NCBI RefSeq assembly: GCF_024129865.1
Contig: NZ_JAMYFE010000048.1
Location: 57,650-121,649 of the forward strand
Origin: Stieleria tagensis
Lineage (GTDB): Bacteria; Planctomycetota; Planctomycetia; Pirellulales; Pirellulaceae
Reading direction: 5' to 3'
DNA length: 64,000 bases
Each line of letters opens with the position of its first letter. Position 1 is the stretch's first letter. Below, in pieces: positions 54,936 through 64,000 of the stretch. Below the pieces are notes generated by a model. That model ran no database searches, was not told the origin of the DNA, and was given only the letters and a program-made list of their open reading frames with translations. Position numbers and translations under genes: made by a program.

Positions 54936-55703
54936 ATGTGGGACGGATTCTATTATTTGATGTTGATTGTCGCCGGGTTCATTGCCGGTATCGTCAACAC
55001 GATCGCCGGCGGGGGGTCTTTTCTGACTCTGCCGGCACTGATGATGTTCGGATTGGATCCAAAAGTCGCAAATGGCACCAACCGTATCGCGGTGCTGTGT
55101 TCAAGCGGCGCGGCAGTGGCAACGTTCAACAACGCCGGGCACCTGGATCGCAGTCGGGCCAATCGTTTGACCGTGCCCACGTTATTAGGCGTGCCGGTCG
55201 GAGTGCTATTGGCCGTCTACCTGCCATCGGGTGCTTTCGAGCCCGTGTTTGGTGCGATCTTCATCGCCATGGCAGTCGTGTTGATGATGAACCCCAAACG
55301 CATCACCGAATCGAAACGCTCTGACAGTGATTCACAGCGATCGATGTTCCCGGTTTTTTTCGCGATCGGAATTTACGTCGGTTTTATCCAAGCCGGGTTT
55401 GGGATTTTGTTGTTGATAGCGATGAGTCTGACAGGCGGCGGCGATTTGCTGGGCGCCAACGCGATCAAAAATTGGATCGGCTTTTTGGTGACCCTGATTG
55501 CGGCCCTGTTTTTTGCCTTCTATGACCTGATCCAATGGCTGCCGGGATTAACAATGGCGATCGGAAATTTGATGGGCGGATTCGTCGGCGCAAAACTGGC
55601 GATCAAAAAAGGCAACAAATTGATCTTTGGTTTTCTGGTGGTCGTGATGATTGCGACCGGACTGAAATTGGTCGGCACCAGTCTGTATCGCTGGATCGGT
55701 TAG
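54936..55703 (+). CDS. TauE/SafE (TSUP) family permease
   Basis: 255 residues with about eight membrane helices. The N-terminal half carries the TSUP signature AGFIAGIVNTIAGGGSFLTLPALMM, and the second half the related repeat GFIQAGFGILLLIAMSLTGGGDLLGANAIKNWI. TSUP proteins export sulfite, sulfoacetate or other organosulfur compounds; substrate not predictable here. The gene starts 11 bases after the stop of the metalloprotease gene, so it is probably co-transcribed, though no functional link is obvious. Confidence 0.9.
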   Translation: MWDGFYYLMLIVAGFIAGIVNTIAGGGSFLTLPALMMFGLDPKVANGTNRIAVLCSSGAAVATFNNAGHLDRSRANRLTVPTLLGVPVGVLLAVYLPSGAFEPVFGAIFIAMAVVLMMNPKRITESKRSDSDSQRSMFPVFFAIGIYVGFIQAGFGILLLIAMSLTGGGDLLGANAIKNWIGFLVTLIAALFFAFYDLIQWLPGLTMAIGNLMGGFVGAKLAIKKGNKLIFGFLVVVMIATGLKLVGTSLYRWIG

Positions 55704-55730
55704 CGTTCTCCCGGCCCATCCCACACCCGC

Positions 55731-55952
55731 GGTTTCAAGCCCGCGCTTTTGCGTGAGGGATTTGTTTTTGGTAACCCGACGCGTCAGCGAGGGATCCCGT
55801 TAACACCCTAAATCCCTCGCTGACGCGTCGGGTTACCGTAAAAGAGCCCCTTCAAAACTGACGCGTCGGGTTGCGCAACTCTTCGTTGTTTATTAATGGA
55901 TCGGCAAATGGTCACTTCGATCTCGTCACTCTCTCGTGAGGCACGCAAGTGA
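55731..55952. repeat. Dispersed hairpin element, copy A
   Basis: A segment of about 220 bases resembling 63770-63957. Its core is a perfect 26-base inverted repeat: arms 55770-55795 (starts GGTAACCCGACGCGTCAGCG) and 55812-55837, loop 16 bases. A further partial arm (CTGACGCGTCGGGTTGC) lies at 55858-55874. Downstream is an 18-codon open frame (55896-55952) whose first 14 codons resemble those at 63902. It begins 28 bases after the permease gene and fills the whole 280-base gap to the convergent AraC gene. Confidence 0.8.
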
Positions 55953-55983
55953 CTCGCAACAGCCCCACTCCAAACGTTTCGAA

Positions 55984-56874
55984 TCAGCTTCCGTGCGACC
56001 GCAATTGCTTTGGCGGAATGCCATAGACCCGTTTAAAGGCGCGGGAGAATTGAAACGCATCGGCAAATTTCAATCGCTTGGCGACGTCTTTGACCAGCAA
56101 GCCTTCGTTCATCAGCAGTCCTGCCGCGTCGTTCATTTTTCGCCGCAGCAAAAATTGGTAGGCGCCGCAGTCGCCAAACCGATTGAACAACCGTGACAGA
56201 TACACCGCGGTCACATCACATTGCTCGGCAACTTCAGCGATGCTGTGCAACTGCAGGTAATGCTGTTCGATGTGTCGCCGAATCCGTTGGTAGGTCGCAT
56301 AGGACTGCGGAAGATCACTTTGTGGTGGCAAAGCGAGTTGTTTGATTTTTAACAGTGTGACCTCGGCCAATGCTTCACAAATCGAGTGCACCACCGCACC
56401 GTCCTCGACAGATTCTCGCATCATCATATCGAACAGATCGGTCAATTGATGCAGGGCGCCAACGGACAGCGGTTGGTAATCACCCGCCGCGTTGATCAGA
56501 CCGGATTCTCGCAGCAGTTTGGAGCCGCATGTGCCGACGAAATCCAGGTAGTATTTGCGCATCGGATCGTCGGCGTTGTTGCGAATCAGGTGGACCGTGC
56601 CGGGCCCGTAGGCGAACACCGAACCGGCCGACAAGGCGTGTTGCTGGCCGTGGATGATCAACGTGCCCCGGCCCTCAGCCACCAACTCGAGCGCAAAAAA
56701 AGGAAAGTCCTCGCGCTCGACCACATAATCCGGACGCATCCGTTCGACACCCCCACAAACCACCTCCAGTCGCGAGTTTGAATCCGGATTCAGGTTCAAA
56801 AAGAACCGCTGTGCTTCGCTAACCTGATGGGAAACGAATGCGGGAAGCGGGGTGGAAGGTTTGGAATCGCTCAT
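55984..56874 (-). CDS. AraC-family transcriptional regulator
   Basis: 296 residues. The N-terminal half is a cupin-like effector domain (FPFFALELVAEGRGTLIIHGQ, GSVFAYGPGTVHLIRN). The C-terminal 100 residues contain two helix-turn-helix motifs of the AraC family: LHSIAEVAEQCDVTAVYLSRLFNRFG and LLVKDVAKRLKFADAFQFSRAFKRVYGIPPKQLR. It is divergent from the aldo/keto reductase-uxaE pair with 120 bases between, the usual layout of an AraC activator and its target, so it probably regulates that sugar pathway in response to a sugar or uronate. The leader contains TTTTAGACATGCAAAAGTCA, which includes one half of the TTTAGAC dyad seen at 11.13 and 12.06 kb. Confidence 0.92.
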   Translation of the reverse strand: MSDSKPSTPLPAFVSHQVSEAQRFFLNLNPDSNSRLEVVCGGVERMRPDYVVEREDFPFFALELVAEGRGTLIIHGQQHALSAGSVFAYGPGTVHLIRNNADDPMRKYYLDFVGTCGSKLLRESGLINAAGDYQPLSVGALHQLTDLFDMMMRESVEDGAVVHSICEALAEVTLLKIKQLALPPQSDLPQSYATYQRIRRHIEQHYLQLHSIAEVAEQCDVTAVYLSRLFNRFGDCGAYQFLLRRKMNDAAGLLMNEGLLVKDVAKRLKFADAFQFSRAFKRVYGIPPKQLRSHGS

Positions 56875-56994
56875 TTGAATAGGTTAATTTTAGACATGCA
56901 AAAGTCAACTCCGGCTATTGGTTTGCCCACCGGTCTGGGGCACAATGGCCTCCGCTGACATTGCTCCTGCCCAACAACCCAACGAGCCCCGACC

Positions 56995-57948
56995 GTGGAA
57001 AAACGACCGCTAGGAAGAACCGGAATGGAATTGACGAAGCTCTCCTTCGGAGCTTCCTCGCTGGGACAAGAATTTCGCAACGTGGATTTGAACGAAGCGT
57101 TGCAAAGCGTCCGAGTGGCACTCGACAGCGGCATGAACTTCATCGACACCGCCGCCTACTACGGTCGTGGGATGAGCGAAATGCTGTTGGGCAAAGTGTT
57201 GCCCGGAATCGCCCGCGACAGCTACTACATCGGGACCAAGTTAGGACGATTTGCGCCTCAGCACTTTGATTTCAGCCCCCGCCGAGTCTCCGAGAGCATC
57301 GATATTTCGCTGGAACGGATGAAGCTGGATTACCTTGATATCGCGCTGTTGCATGACATCGAATTTGTCGACGTCGACAAGGTGATCGAGGAAACGATCC
57401 CGGCGCTGCGAAAGGAGGTGGACAAAGGCAAGGTGCGATTCATCGGTGTCAGTGGGTACCCGATGAAAATCTTTAAAGAGGTGATGGAGAAATCTGAGAT
57501 CGACGTGTTGCTGACCTACAACCATTACACGTTGCAAAACGACATGGCGACACAACTGGTTCCGATTTGCAAAGAGAAAGGCGTCGGGTTGATGAATGGG
57601 GCTCCGTTTGCCGCTCGACTTCTAACCAACGCCGAGCTTCCGGAATGGCACAAATCGATTCCGCCGGTCCGCGAAGCCGCTCGCAAAGCCGCCGAGCATT
57701 GTCAGCAGAACGGAGTCGATATCGCTCAGCTGGCATTGCAATTCACGATCGCCAACACGGACTTTGCGACCTGTGTGACCGGTTCGGCTAATCCCAGTCG
57801 CGTCGCCCAGTGGGTTCAGTGGTCAGAACAACCGATCGACCAGCAATTGCTGGCCGACGTGCAACAGATCTTGAAACCCGTTCACAACTGGTTCCACATC
57901 GAAGGTCGTCCGGAAAATAACGATCAGCCGATCGTTGACCTGAGCTAG
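56995..57948 (+). CDS. Aldo/keto reductase (aldose dehydrogenase-like)
   Basis: 317 residues with a GTG start; the N-terminus MEKRPLGRTGMELTKLSFG is standard. AKR residues: Asp of FIDTAAYYG with catalytic Tyr, Lys in YYIGTKLGRF, His in DIALLHDIEF. The closest known types are L-galactose/L-fucose/D-threo-aldose 1-dehydrogenases (ISLERMKLDYLDIALLHDIEF, VRFIGVSGYPMKIFKEV). It is NAD(P)-dependent and cytoplasmic. With uxaE 56 bases downstream and a divergent AraC regulator, it probably oxidises or reduces a sugar in a uronate or deoxyhexose pathway; the exact substrate is not established. Confidence 0.9.
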   Translation: MEKRPLGRTGMELTKLSFGASSLGQEFRNVDLNEALQSVRVALDSGMNFIDTAAYYGRGMSEMLLGKVLPGIARDSYYIGTKLGRFAPQHFDFSPRRVSESIDISLERMKLDYLDIALLHDIEFVDVDKVIEETIPALRKEVDKGKVRFIGVSGYPMKIFKEVMEKSEIDVLLTYNHYTLQNDMATQLVPICKEKGVGLMNGAPFAARLLTNAELPEWHKSIPPVREAARKAAEHCQQNGVDIAQLALQFTIANTDFATCVTGSANPSRVAQWVQWSEQPIDQQLLADVQQILKPVHNWFHIEGRPENNDQPIVDLS

Positions 57949-58004
57949 TTTCCAGAACATTTCTTCCCTCCCAATTCTCTCCATTGAAACAAGAACCTTT
58001 TGCG

Positions 58005-59279
<1,275 letters not shown>

Positions 59280-59372
59280 CCCAGCATCCGACGGGTTTCC
59301 CTGTCTTTGGCCAGGCGACTAGCTTTAATGCAGAGCGACTCACGGTGGAGAGGATCCTGATCTCGCTCACCA

Positions 59373-60560
59373 TCACGCATTTAAAACCCCTTTCCCCTTT
59401 TTGGGGTCCAGTAGGTCTTCGATCTGTTGCACCACGTGGGGCACGTTGTGTTCGGATTGGATGAGCCGTTGGGCTGCTTCGGTGTGGGCGATGGATCGGT
59501 CGGGATGGTTGGCGAACTCTAGTATTGCGGCGGCCAACGAGGGGGGGCTGGCGACGTCGGCCCAAAAGGCGGTCGGCTGATCACGCTGCAGTTCCACCGC
59601 ACCGCCGGCGCGGGTGGCGATGACTGGCGTTCCCAATGCCATGGCTTCTAGCATCACATTGGGCAGGCCTTCGAAACGCGACGGCAACACCAGCGCGCCG
59701 GCCGCTGCGATCTCTGCCGCAGCATCTTTTTGCGCACCTAAGAACGTGACTCGATCGCTCAACCCGAGCGCGCTCACTTGGGATGCCAAGTCACCACGCA
59801 GTGGGCCGTCACCGATCAACCGCAAACGGACTTGTCCGACCGACGCCGGCCAGTCGTTTACGGCGATCGCCAGCGCATCGATTAAATCCGCTTGCCCTTT
59901 CTCGGGTGTCATGCGGCCGACACAGACCAGTTGCGACCGATGATCGGCGTGATCGGCGTGATCCGTGCGCCGTGTGGCGTGGTGGCCGGACAAGCCATCG
60001 AAGTCGACGGGGTTGTGAATCACCACGATGCTCTGGGGCGGCAATCGATAATAGGATTCAGCCGAGCGCGCCGCTTGCCGGCTGACTGCGATCACCACGT
60101 CGGCCGAGCGATAGGCCGCAGCCAGACGCCGCCGCTTCAGGGCCACGAAGCGTGATTCCACCAACGGCACAGCCAAGTGCGGAGGACTGACGATGGTTGC
60201 AACGCGGCGAACACCACCAGCGGCTTTGCCGGCGATCATCGTCATGTGAAAGGTGCGGTCGTAGATCACGTCGATTCGCTGTTGTTGGATCACCTGCCGC
60301 AGAAATTCGGTTTGTCGACGCAATTGTCGGCCGGGCAGGTAGATGCCGCCCGGGTCAGCACAACTGTCGAAGCTATGGATCGGCACGTCGGCGGGGACTT
60401 GGTCTAGGAAATCGCCTGCCGCTTCGGTCAGATACAGATGCGGTTGGAAACGATTGCGGTCGAGATGGCGCGCCAGCAGCAATACCTGGCGTTCGCTGCC
60501 GCCGCCACGCATCGAGCTGACCATCAATAACACGCGTCGAGGCGATGATTGTGCGGGCAT
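59373..60560 (-). CDS. Family 4 glycosyltransferase
   Basis: 395 residues from ATG 60560 (a GTG at 60563 precedes it). GT-B fold: N-terminal VLLMVSSMRGGGSERQVLLLARHL, linker NPVDFDGLS, and the C-terminal donor domain VCVGRMTPEKGQADLIDAL, LIGDGPLRGDL, VLPSRFEGLPNVMLEAMALGTPVIA with the E(x7)E motif. It contains an in-frame triplet duplication DHADHADH (59940-59965). The gene begins 4 bases after the stop of the EEP gene, so they are co-transcribed. Probably acts in polysaccharide or lipid glycosylation; acceptor unknown. Confidence 0.93.
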   Translation of the reverse strand: MPAQSSPRRVLLMVSSMRGGGSERQVLLLARHLDRNRFQPHLYLTEAAGDFLDQVPADVPIHSFDSCADPGGIYLPGRQLRRQTEFLRQVIQQQRIDVIYDRTFHMTMIAGKAAGGVRRVATIVSPPHLAVPLVESRFVALKRRRLAAAYRSADVVIAVSRQAARSAESYYRLPPQSIVVIHNPVDFDGLSGHHATRRTDHADHADHRSQLVCVGRMTPEKGQADLIDALAIAVNDWPASVGQVRLRLIGDGPLRGDLASQVSALGLSDRVTFLGAQKDAAAEIAAAGALVLPSRFEGLPNVMLEAMALGTPVIATRAGGAVELQRDQPTAFWADVASPPSLAAAILEFANHPDRSIAHTEAAQRLIQSEHNVPHVVQQIEDLLDPKKGKGVLNA

Positions 60561-60564
60561 CACG

Positions 60565-61812
60565 CTACTGGACCTCGATCCAAACTATGCGGTGATCGGT
60601 CGCTTTGATCCAATCGCTGGTGGGATCCTGCTCGGCGGGCCAGAACACACCGCTGTCAACCACGTTGATTCCGCGGCTGGGGATCACAAAATCCACCCGC
60701 ATCAATCCGTTGCGTCCAAAGTCGGCGGTCTTGCTGCGCAGCTCGCCACGGCCGTGGTGCCGCAGGGTGCGGCCGAGTGCGGCAGCGGCGGGGCACATCG
60801 GTTGCACATCGCGGACGCGGTGGTGGACGAGCAGTTTGCGGATGGCTTGCTGCAGTCCGCTCCCATCGATCGGATCGGCATTCAAATCGCCAGCGATGAC
60901 AAAATCGGCATCCAAGTTCAAGCCGCCTGGTGTGCCATCGTCATCGACCAACCAATCCTGTTCGGCGGCGTCGCCGTCAAGGTAGTGGTTCCAAAATTCG
61001 ACTTCGTCATGGTTCCGCGCCCCGTTGCGGTCTTCGGGGCCATCGAAGACCGGCGGTGTCGGATGGCTGGCTAGTAAATGCAACGTCCGGGCACCGATTT
61101 GAATCGGAACGTCGACGTGGTTTTTGCTACTCAGCCGTAGCACCGACCAGGTCGCATCGTCGTAATAAGGCACCGACGTGGTGGGATGGGTCGGCCGCAG
61201 GGCGCCAGGCATCTTGCTCCATCGCAATTGCTGAAAGGTGCGAATCTGATCGGTTTGGATCGGGAATCGGCTGAATACCGTCATCGCATATTGGCCTGGA
61301 TAGACGCCGTATCCCCAAGTGTCGCTGGCCGAGCCGGTCTGGCCGTCATGATTCAAGTCGAATTTGGAATCGATGCCGGTGTTGCTGGGGGCGCTAAACC
61401 AATAGGGGTACTCGATCGGTGGCAAATCGACGACGGAGGCCGGGTCAGTGGCGGACTGTGGCGCGGACTGTGACACGGCAAAGTAGTTTTCCGCCAGCAA
61501 GCGTGCCGGTGCGGAATCCGGTTCGTAGTCCAATTCGTTGATCAGCAGCACATCGGGGCGAATCGTTTGCACGATGCTGGCGATCCGTTGGGCTTGCCTG
61601 TCCTGCGGATCGGACAGCCGCTGGCGGATTTGTCCGGCCGCTTTGCCATACAGCGACGCGTTCAGTGTGGCGACACGAAACGATTTCAAACTGTTTTTCT
61701 CACCGAGGGTGGTTTCATCACCGAACGCTAGATCGTTCAACACTGGGTCGGTCGACATTGGGCCGATCGACATCATCAGCACGATTCCGATGATCCAGAT
61801 TCTTTCATACAT
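60565..61812 (-). CDS. Secreted endonuclease/exonuclease/phosphatase family protein
   Basis: 415 residues from ATG 61812, with a signal-like helix (IWIIGIVLMMSIGPMS). EEP landmarks: FRVATLNASLYGKAAGQIRQR, DVLLINELDYE with metal-binding Glu, HLLASHPTPPVFDGPEDRNG, ADFVIAGDLNADPIDGSG, RVDFVIPSRGINVV and ATDHRIVWIEV. The wording of DRNGARNHDEVEFWNHYLDG places it with phytase-like or alkaline-phosphatase-associated EEP proteins; activity is not established. It is distinct from the EEP protein at 15 kb (longer, with a large insertion before the GDLN motif). Divergent from treZ with 63 bases between. Confidence 0.88.
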   Translation of the reverse strand: MYERIWIIGIVLMMSIGPMSTDPVLNDLAFGDETTLGEKNSLKSFRVATLNASLYGKAAGQIRQRLSDPQDRQAQRIASIVQTIRPDVLLINELDYEPDSAPARLLAENYFAVSQSAPQSATDPASVVDLPPIEYPYWFSAPSNTGIDSKFDLNHDGQTGSASDTWGYGVYPGQYAMTVFSRFPIQTDQIRTFQQLRWSKMPGALRPTHPTTSVPYYDDATWSVLRLSSKNHVDVPIQIGARTLHLLASHPTPPVFDGPEDRNGARNHDEVEFWNHYLDGDAAEQDWLVDDDGTPGGLNLDADFVIAGDLNADPIDGSGLQQAIRKLLVHHRVRDVQPMCPAAAALGRTLRHHGRGELRSKTADFGRNGLMRVDFVIPSRGINVVDSGVFWPAEQDPTSDWIKATDHRIVWIEVQ

Positions 61813-61875
61813 TGCGTGTTCGTCCTGCGAAAGGATCGACAATTCGACCACAAACTTACGGCATCGTATCACGTC

Positions 61876-63711
61876 ATGGCATCGGAACCGAACCGGACTG
61901 AACCAAACAACCTGTCAAACTTGGCCGAGACACCGGCCCGCCAGTGGCATCATTTCGTCGGTGCCCACTGCAGCGGCAGCAACCAGACAACGTTTGTGGT
62001 TTGGGCACCGCTGGCGAAACAAGTGACGGTGGACATCGTCGATGGCCCGACCGGCGTACCGATGAAACCACAGGCCGGCGGCTATCACCGGGCGGTGATC
62101 GACGGTGTCGCTGCCGGGGCGTGCTATTTTTATTGTGTCGATGGAGGACCACAACGTCCGGACCCCGCGTCACGATTTCAGCCGCAGGGTGTGCACGGCC
62201 CCAGCCAAGTGATCGATTCAGAATTTGACTGGACCGACCAGCAATGGCCGGGGCCGGATGCCAAGCAATTGATCGTCTATGAATTGCACCTGGGCACGTT
62301 CACCCAGGCCGGTACCTATGCCGCTGCAATCGAGCGGCTGAGTGAACTGGTGGAGTTGGGCGTCACGGCAATCGAATTGATGCCGGTTGCCGCAGCAGCC
62401 GGTCGCTGGAACTGGGGGTACGACGGGGTCGCCATGTTCGCACCGCTGGATGCCTATGGCACACCCGCTGACTTTCGACGCTTTGTCGATGCGGCGCATG
62501 CTGCCGGTTTGGCTGTTTTCTTAGACGTGGTCTACAACCACCTGGGGCCCGAAGGCAACTACCTGCACGACTTTGGTCCCTACCTGTCGGACAAACACAA
62601 CACGGTGTGGGGCGACGCCCCAAATTTCGACGATCCAGAACACGGTGATGCGGTCCGCCGATTCTTCATTGCCAATGCGGTCTATTGGTTGGACGAATTT
62701 CATTTGGATGGGTTGCGGGTGGATGCGATTCACTGCATGGCCGACGATCGCGAACCGCATGTGGCCGCAGAAATCAGCGCGGCGGTCCAGCAGTGGTCGG
62801 AAAGTGTTTCACGAAACGTGATGTTGATCGCCGAATCCAACGTCTACGATCCCGAAATGAATGTTCCGCTTGATCAGGGTGGCATCGGATTTGATGCGAT
62901 GTGGTGTGATGATTTCCTGCACAGCACGTTTTCGGTGTTCCGCCCCGGCGAACAACTTTGTCACCGTTCCTATCAACCAAAGACAGACCTGGCGCACACA
63001 CTGCGTCACGGGTATGTCTATGAAGGCACGTTGCGACAGGATCGCAATCGGACGACTCCCAAGTCACCGGTCGACACAAACGGATTGGTCTATTCGATCC
63101 AAAACCATGACTTCATCGGCAATCATCCACTGGGAGTCCGGCTGCACCAATTGACGTCGCACGACGCCCATCGCGCTGCCGCGGCGCTGTTGATGTTGTC
63201 GCCGGCGATACCGATGTTGTTCATGGGAGAAGAATTTGCGTGTGAAAAGCCGTTCCGATTCTTCGTCGACTTTGCCGACCCGAACTTGCGCGAAGCGGTG
63301 GTCCAGGGACGGCGTCGCGAGTATCCCCAGCACGACTGGGATAGCGGTGTATTGCCAACTGATCCCAAAGCGTTTACCTCCGCCAAGATTGGTCCGATCG
63401 AAGCTGGGAACCTGCAGACCTGGCAGTGGTACCGAGCGTTGATTGCACTGCGCAAGACCTATCGCGGCAGCGGCCTGCTGGATGGCAGCAAGCTGCGTAC
63501 GGAAACGGATCTATCAAGCGGGCTGTACATCCTGCGGTACAGCAACGACGGGCAAAGATTGACTGTCGCGGTACGTTTGTCCGCAGCCACCGAGCCGGCA
63601 GAGGCAATCGAGTATGAAACGCAGGGCACGGTGTTGCTCGATTCACGTGAGCCCACGGAAGCATCCGCCGGAACGCTGCTGGCCAATCACGCGATCGTGA
63701 CTTTGCAGTGA
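61876..63711 (+). CDS. treZ: Malto-oligosyltrehalose trehalohydrolase
   Basis: 611 residues from ATG 61876. It releases trehalose from maltooligosyl-trehalose made by TreY. An N-terminal CBM48/isoamylase-N domain (FVVWAPLAKQVTVDIVDGP) precedes the GH13 barrel: YELHLGTFTQAGTYAAAIERL, DVVYNHLGPEGNYL, GLRVDAIHCMAD (nucleophile Asp), LIAESNVYDPEMN (acid/base Glu), IQNHDFIGNHPLG (third acid) and PMLFMGEEFACEKPFRFFVDF. These are the TreZ-specific wordings (YNHLGPEGNYL). TreY and TreX are not in the window, so the pathway is dispersed. Role: trehalose as osmolyte or reserve. Confidence 0.93.
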   Translation: MASEPNRTEPNNLSNLAETPARQWHHFVGAHCSGSNQTTFVVWAPLAKQVTVDIVDGPTGVPMKPQAGGYHRAVIDGVAAGACYFYCVDGGPQRPDPASRFQPQGVHGPSQVIDSEFDWTDQQWPGPDAKQLIVYELHLGTFTQAGTYAAAIERLSELVELGVTAIELMPVAAAAGRWNWGYDGVAMFAPLDAYGTPADFRRFVDAAHAAGLAVFLDVVYNHLGPEGNYLHDFGPYLSDKHNTVWGDAPNFDDPEHGDAVRRFFIANAVYWLDEFHLDGLRVDAIHCMADDREPHVAAEISAAVQQWSESVSRNVMLIAESNVYDPEMNVPLDQGGIGFDAMWCDDFLHSTFSVFRPGEQLCHRSYQPKTDLAHTLRHGYVYEGTLRQDRNRTTPKSPVDTNGLVYSIQNHDFIGNHPLGVRLHQLTSHDAHRAAAALLMLSPAIPMLFMGEEFACEKPFRFFVDFADPNLREAVVQGRRREYPQHDWDSGVLPTDPKAFTSAKIGPIEAGNLQTWQWYRALIALRKTYRGSGLLDGSKLRTETDLSSGLYILRYSNDGQRLTVAVRLSAATEPAEAIEYETQGTVLLDSREPTEASAGTLLANHAIVTLQ

Positions 63712-63769
63712 GTGGTTGTTCTCGGAGCCGGTTGATCCGGCAACCGGGCACGCAGAGCCCAGCGACAGT

Positions 63770-63957
63770 GGTTTGAAGCCAGCGTTTTTGCGTGAGGCGA
63801 TGGTTTTTGGTAACCCGAAGCGTCAGCGAGGGATCCCGTTGACACCCTAAATCCCTCGCGCACGCGTTTTGAAGTTGCGCTATACAGTCACTTCACCTCA
63901 AATGACTCAGCAAATTGCCGCTTCGATCTCTGTACTCTCCCGCCAGGAAGTCGTGCA
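63770..63957. repeat. Dispersed hairpin element, copy B (degenerate right arm)
   Basis: Resembles 55731-55945 in order and sequence: GGTTTGAAGCC..., GCGTGAGG, the left arm 63809-63834 (one mismatch to copy A), a nearly identical loop (CCCGTTGACACCCTAA), and ATCCCTCGC (63851-63859) as the surviving start of the right arm, which then breaks off. Downstream the shared GCAAATTGCCGCTTCGATCT segment follows. Begins 58 bases after the treZ stop. Apart from this element and the next entry, nothing else was seen in 63712-64000. Confidence 0.75.
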
Positions 63958-64000
63958 GCTTCGCGTGCCACCCATTGGGAGAGTCGCATGCACTCAATCC
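63902..64000 (+). CDS. Possible start of a gene cut by the right window edge
   Basis: ATG at 63902 opens a frame that remains open for all 33 codons to the edge (MTQQIAASISVLSRQEVVQL...). The short frame in the sister element at 55896 begins MDRQMVTSISSLSREARK and stops. The shared pattern x-Q-(I/M)-x-x-SIS-x-LSR, with several third-position changes, suggests a conserved N-terminus rather than chance. No family recognised; low confidence because of length. Confidence 0.3.
   Translation, partial: MTQQIAASISVLSRQEVVQLRVPPIGRVACTQS

Noticed and set aside
55731..55952. Hairpin at 55.77-55.84 kb as a simple bidirectional terminator
   Set aside because: It lies between convergent genes, but a second similar copy with the same flanks occurs at 63.8 kb where there is no convergent gene in view, and there is no T-run; a dispersed element explains it better.

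Overview
The window looks like chromosome of a planctomycete, most probably of the Rhodopirellula/Pirellulaceae type. This rests on gene content rather than on a marker gene: DUF1549/DUF1553, DUF1501, DUF1592-group, DUF1552 and DUF1080 proteins, cytochrome c domains fused to other domains, a secreted protein opening with an LEPR-XLL-like motif and closing with a dockerin-like domain, an alpha-2-macroglobulin coupled to an ECF sigma factor, and UxaE. No rRNA, tRNA, CRISPR array, phage module or IS with a DDE transposase was seen.

Layout. 1-11 kb, minus strand: a tightly packed seven-gene operon (DUF1549/1553, DUF1501, ten-EF-hand protein, MoxR ATPase, DUF58, BatA-like VWA protein, large DUF4175-like membrane protein that runs off the left edge). 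Almost every junction is a 4-base ATGA overlap, and a good sigma70-type promoter overlapping a dyad lies at 11.13 kb. 11-15 kb: an unknown secreted protein, a truncated likely paralogue facing away from it, a Rieske oxygenase and an MFS transporter. 15-17 kb: a RAYT transposase embedded in at least eleven REP palindromes, with an EEP-family enzyme on one side and a DUF5722 glycosidase-like protein on the other; the stop codons of all three genes fall inside REP sequence. 19-23 kb: purL and a coupled 2x[4Fe-4S] protein. 23-32 kb, plus strand: a Pro/Ala-rich secreted protein, then a set of exported proteins (DUF1080, cytochrome c-PQQ propeller, LamG-cytochrome-DUF1592 group, DUF1552) that looks like an extracellular carbohydrate-oxidation or degradation set. 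32-40 kb: GT2, a DUF900 lipoprotein hydrolase, membrane pyrophosphatase, ccoI-ccoS. 40-49 kb, minus: alpha-2-macroglobulin with a cytoplasmic anti-sigma-like head, its ECF sigma factor, and a 1011-residue double-VWA membrane protein. 49-51 kb: CPBP protease and argC. 51-56 kb: a secreted metzincin-like giant and a TauE/SafE permease. 56-59 kb: AraC regulator divergent from an aldo/keto reductase and uxaE (sugar/uronate catabolism). 59-64 kb: GT4, a second EEP enzyme, treZ, and a repeat that may carry the start of a gene cut by the right edge.

The points most worth following are the sigma factor/anti-sigma-like/alpha-2-macroglobulin fusion, the REP-RAYT region with REP-encoded stop codons, a dyad shared by two neighbouring promoter regions, and a dispersed hairpin element present twice (55.7 and 63.8 kb) that precedes the same short conserved N-terminal coding segment.
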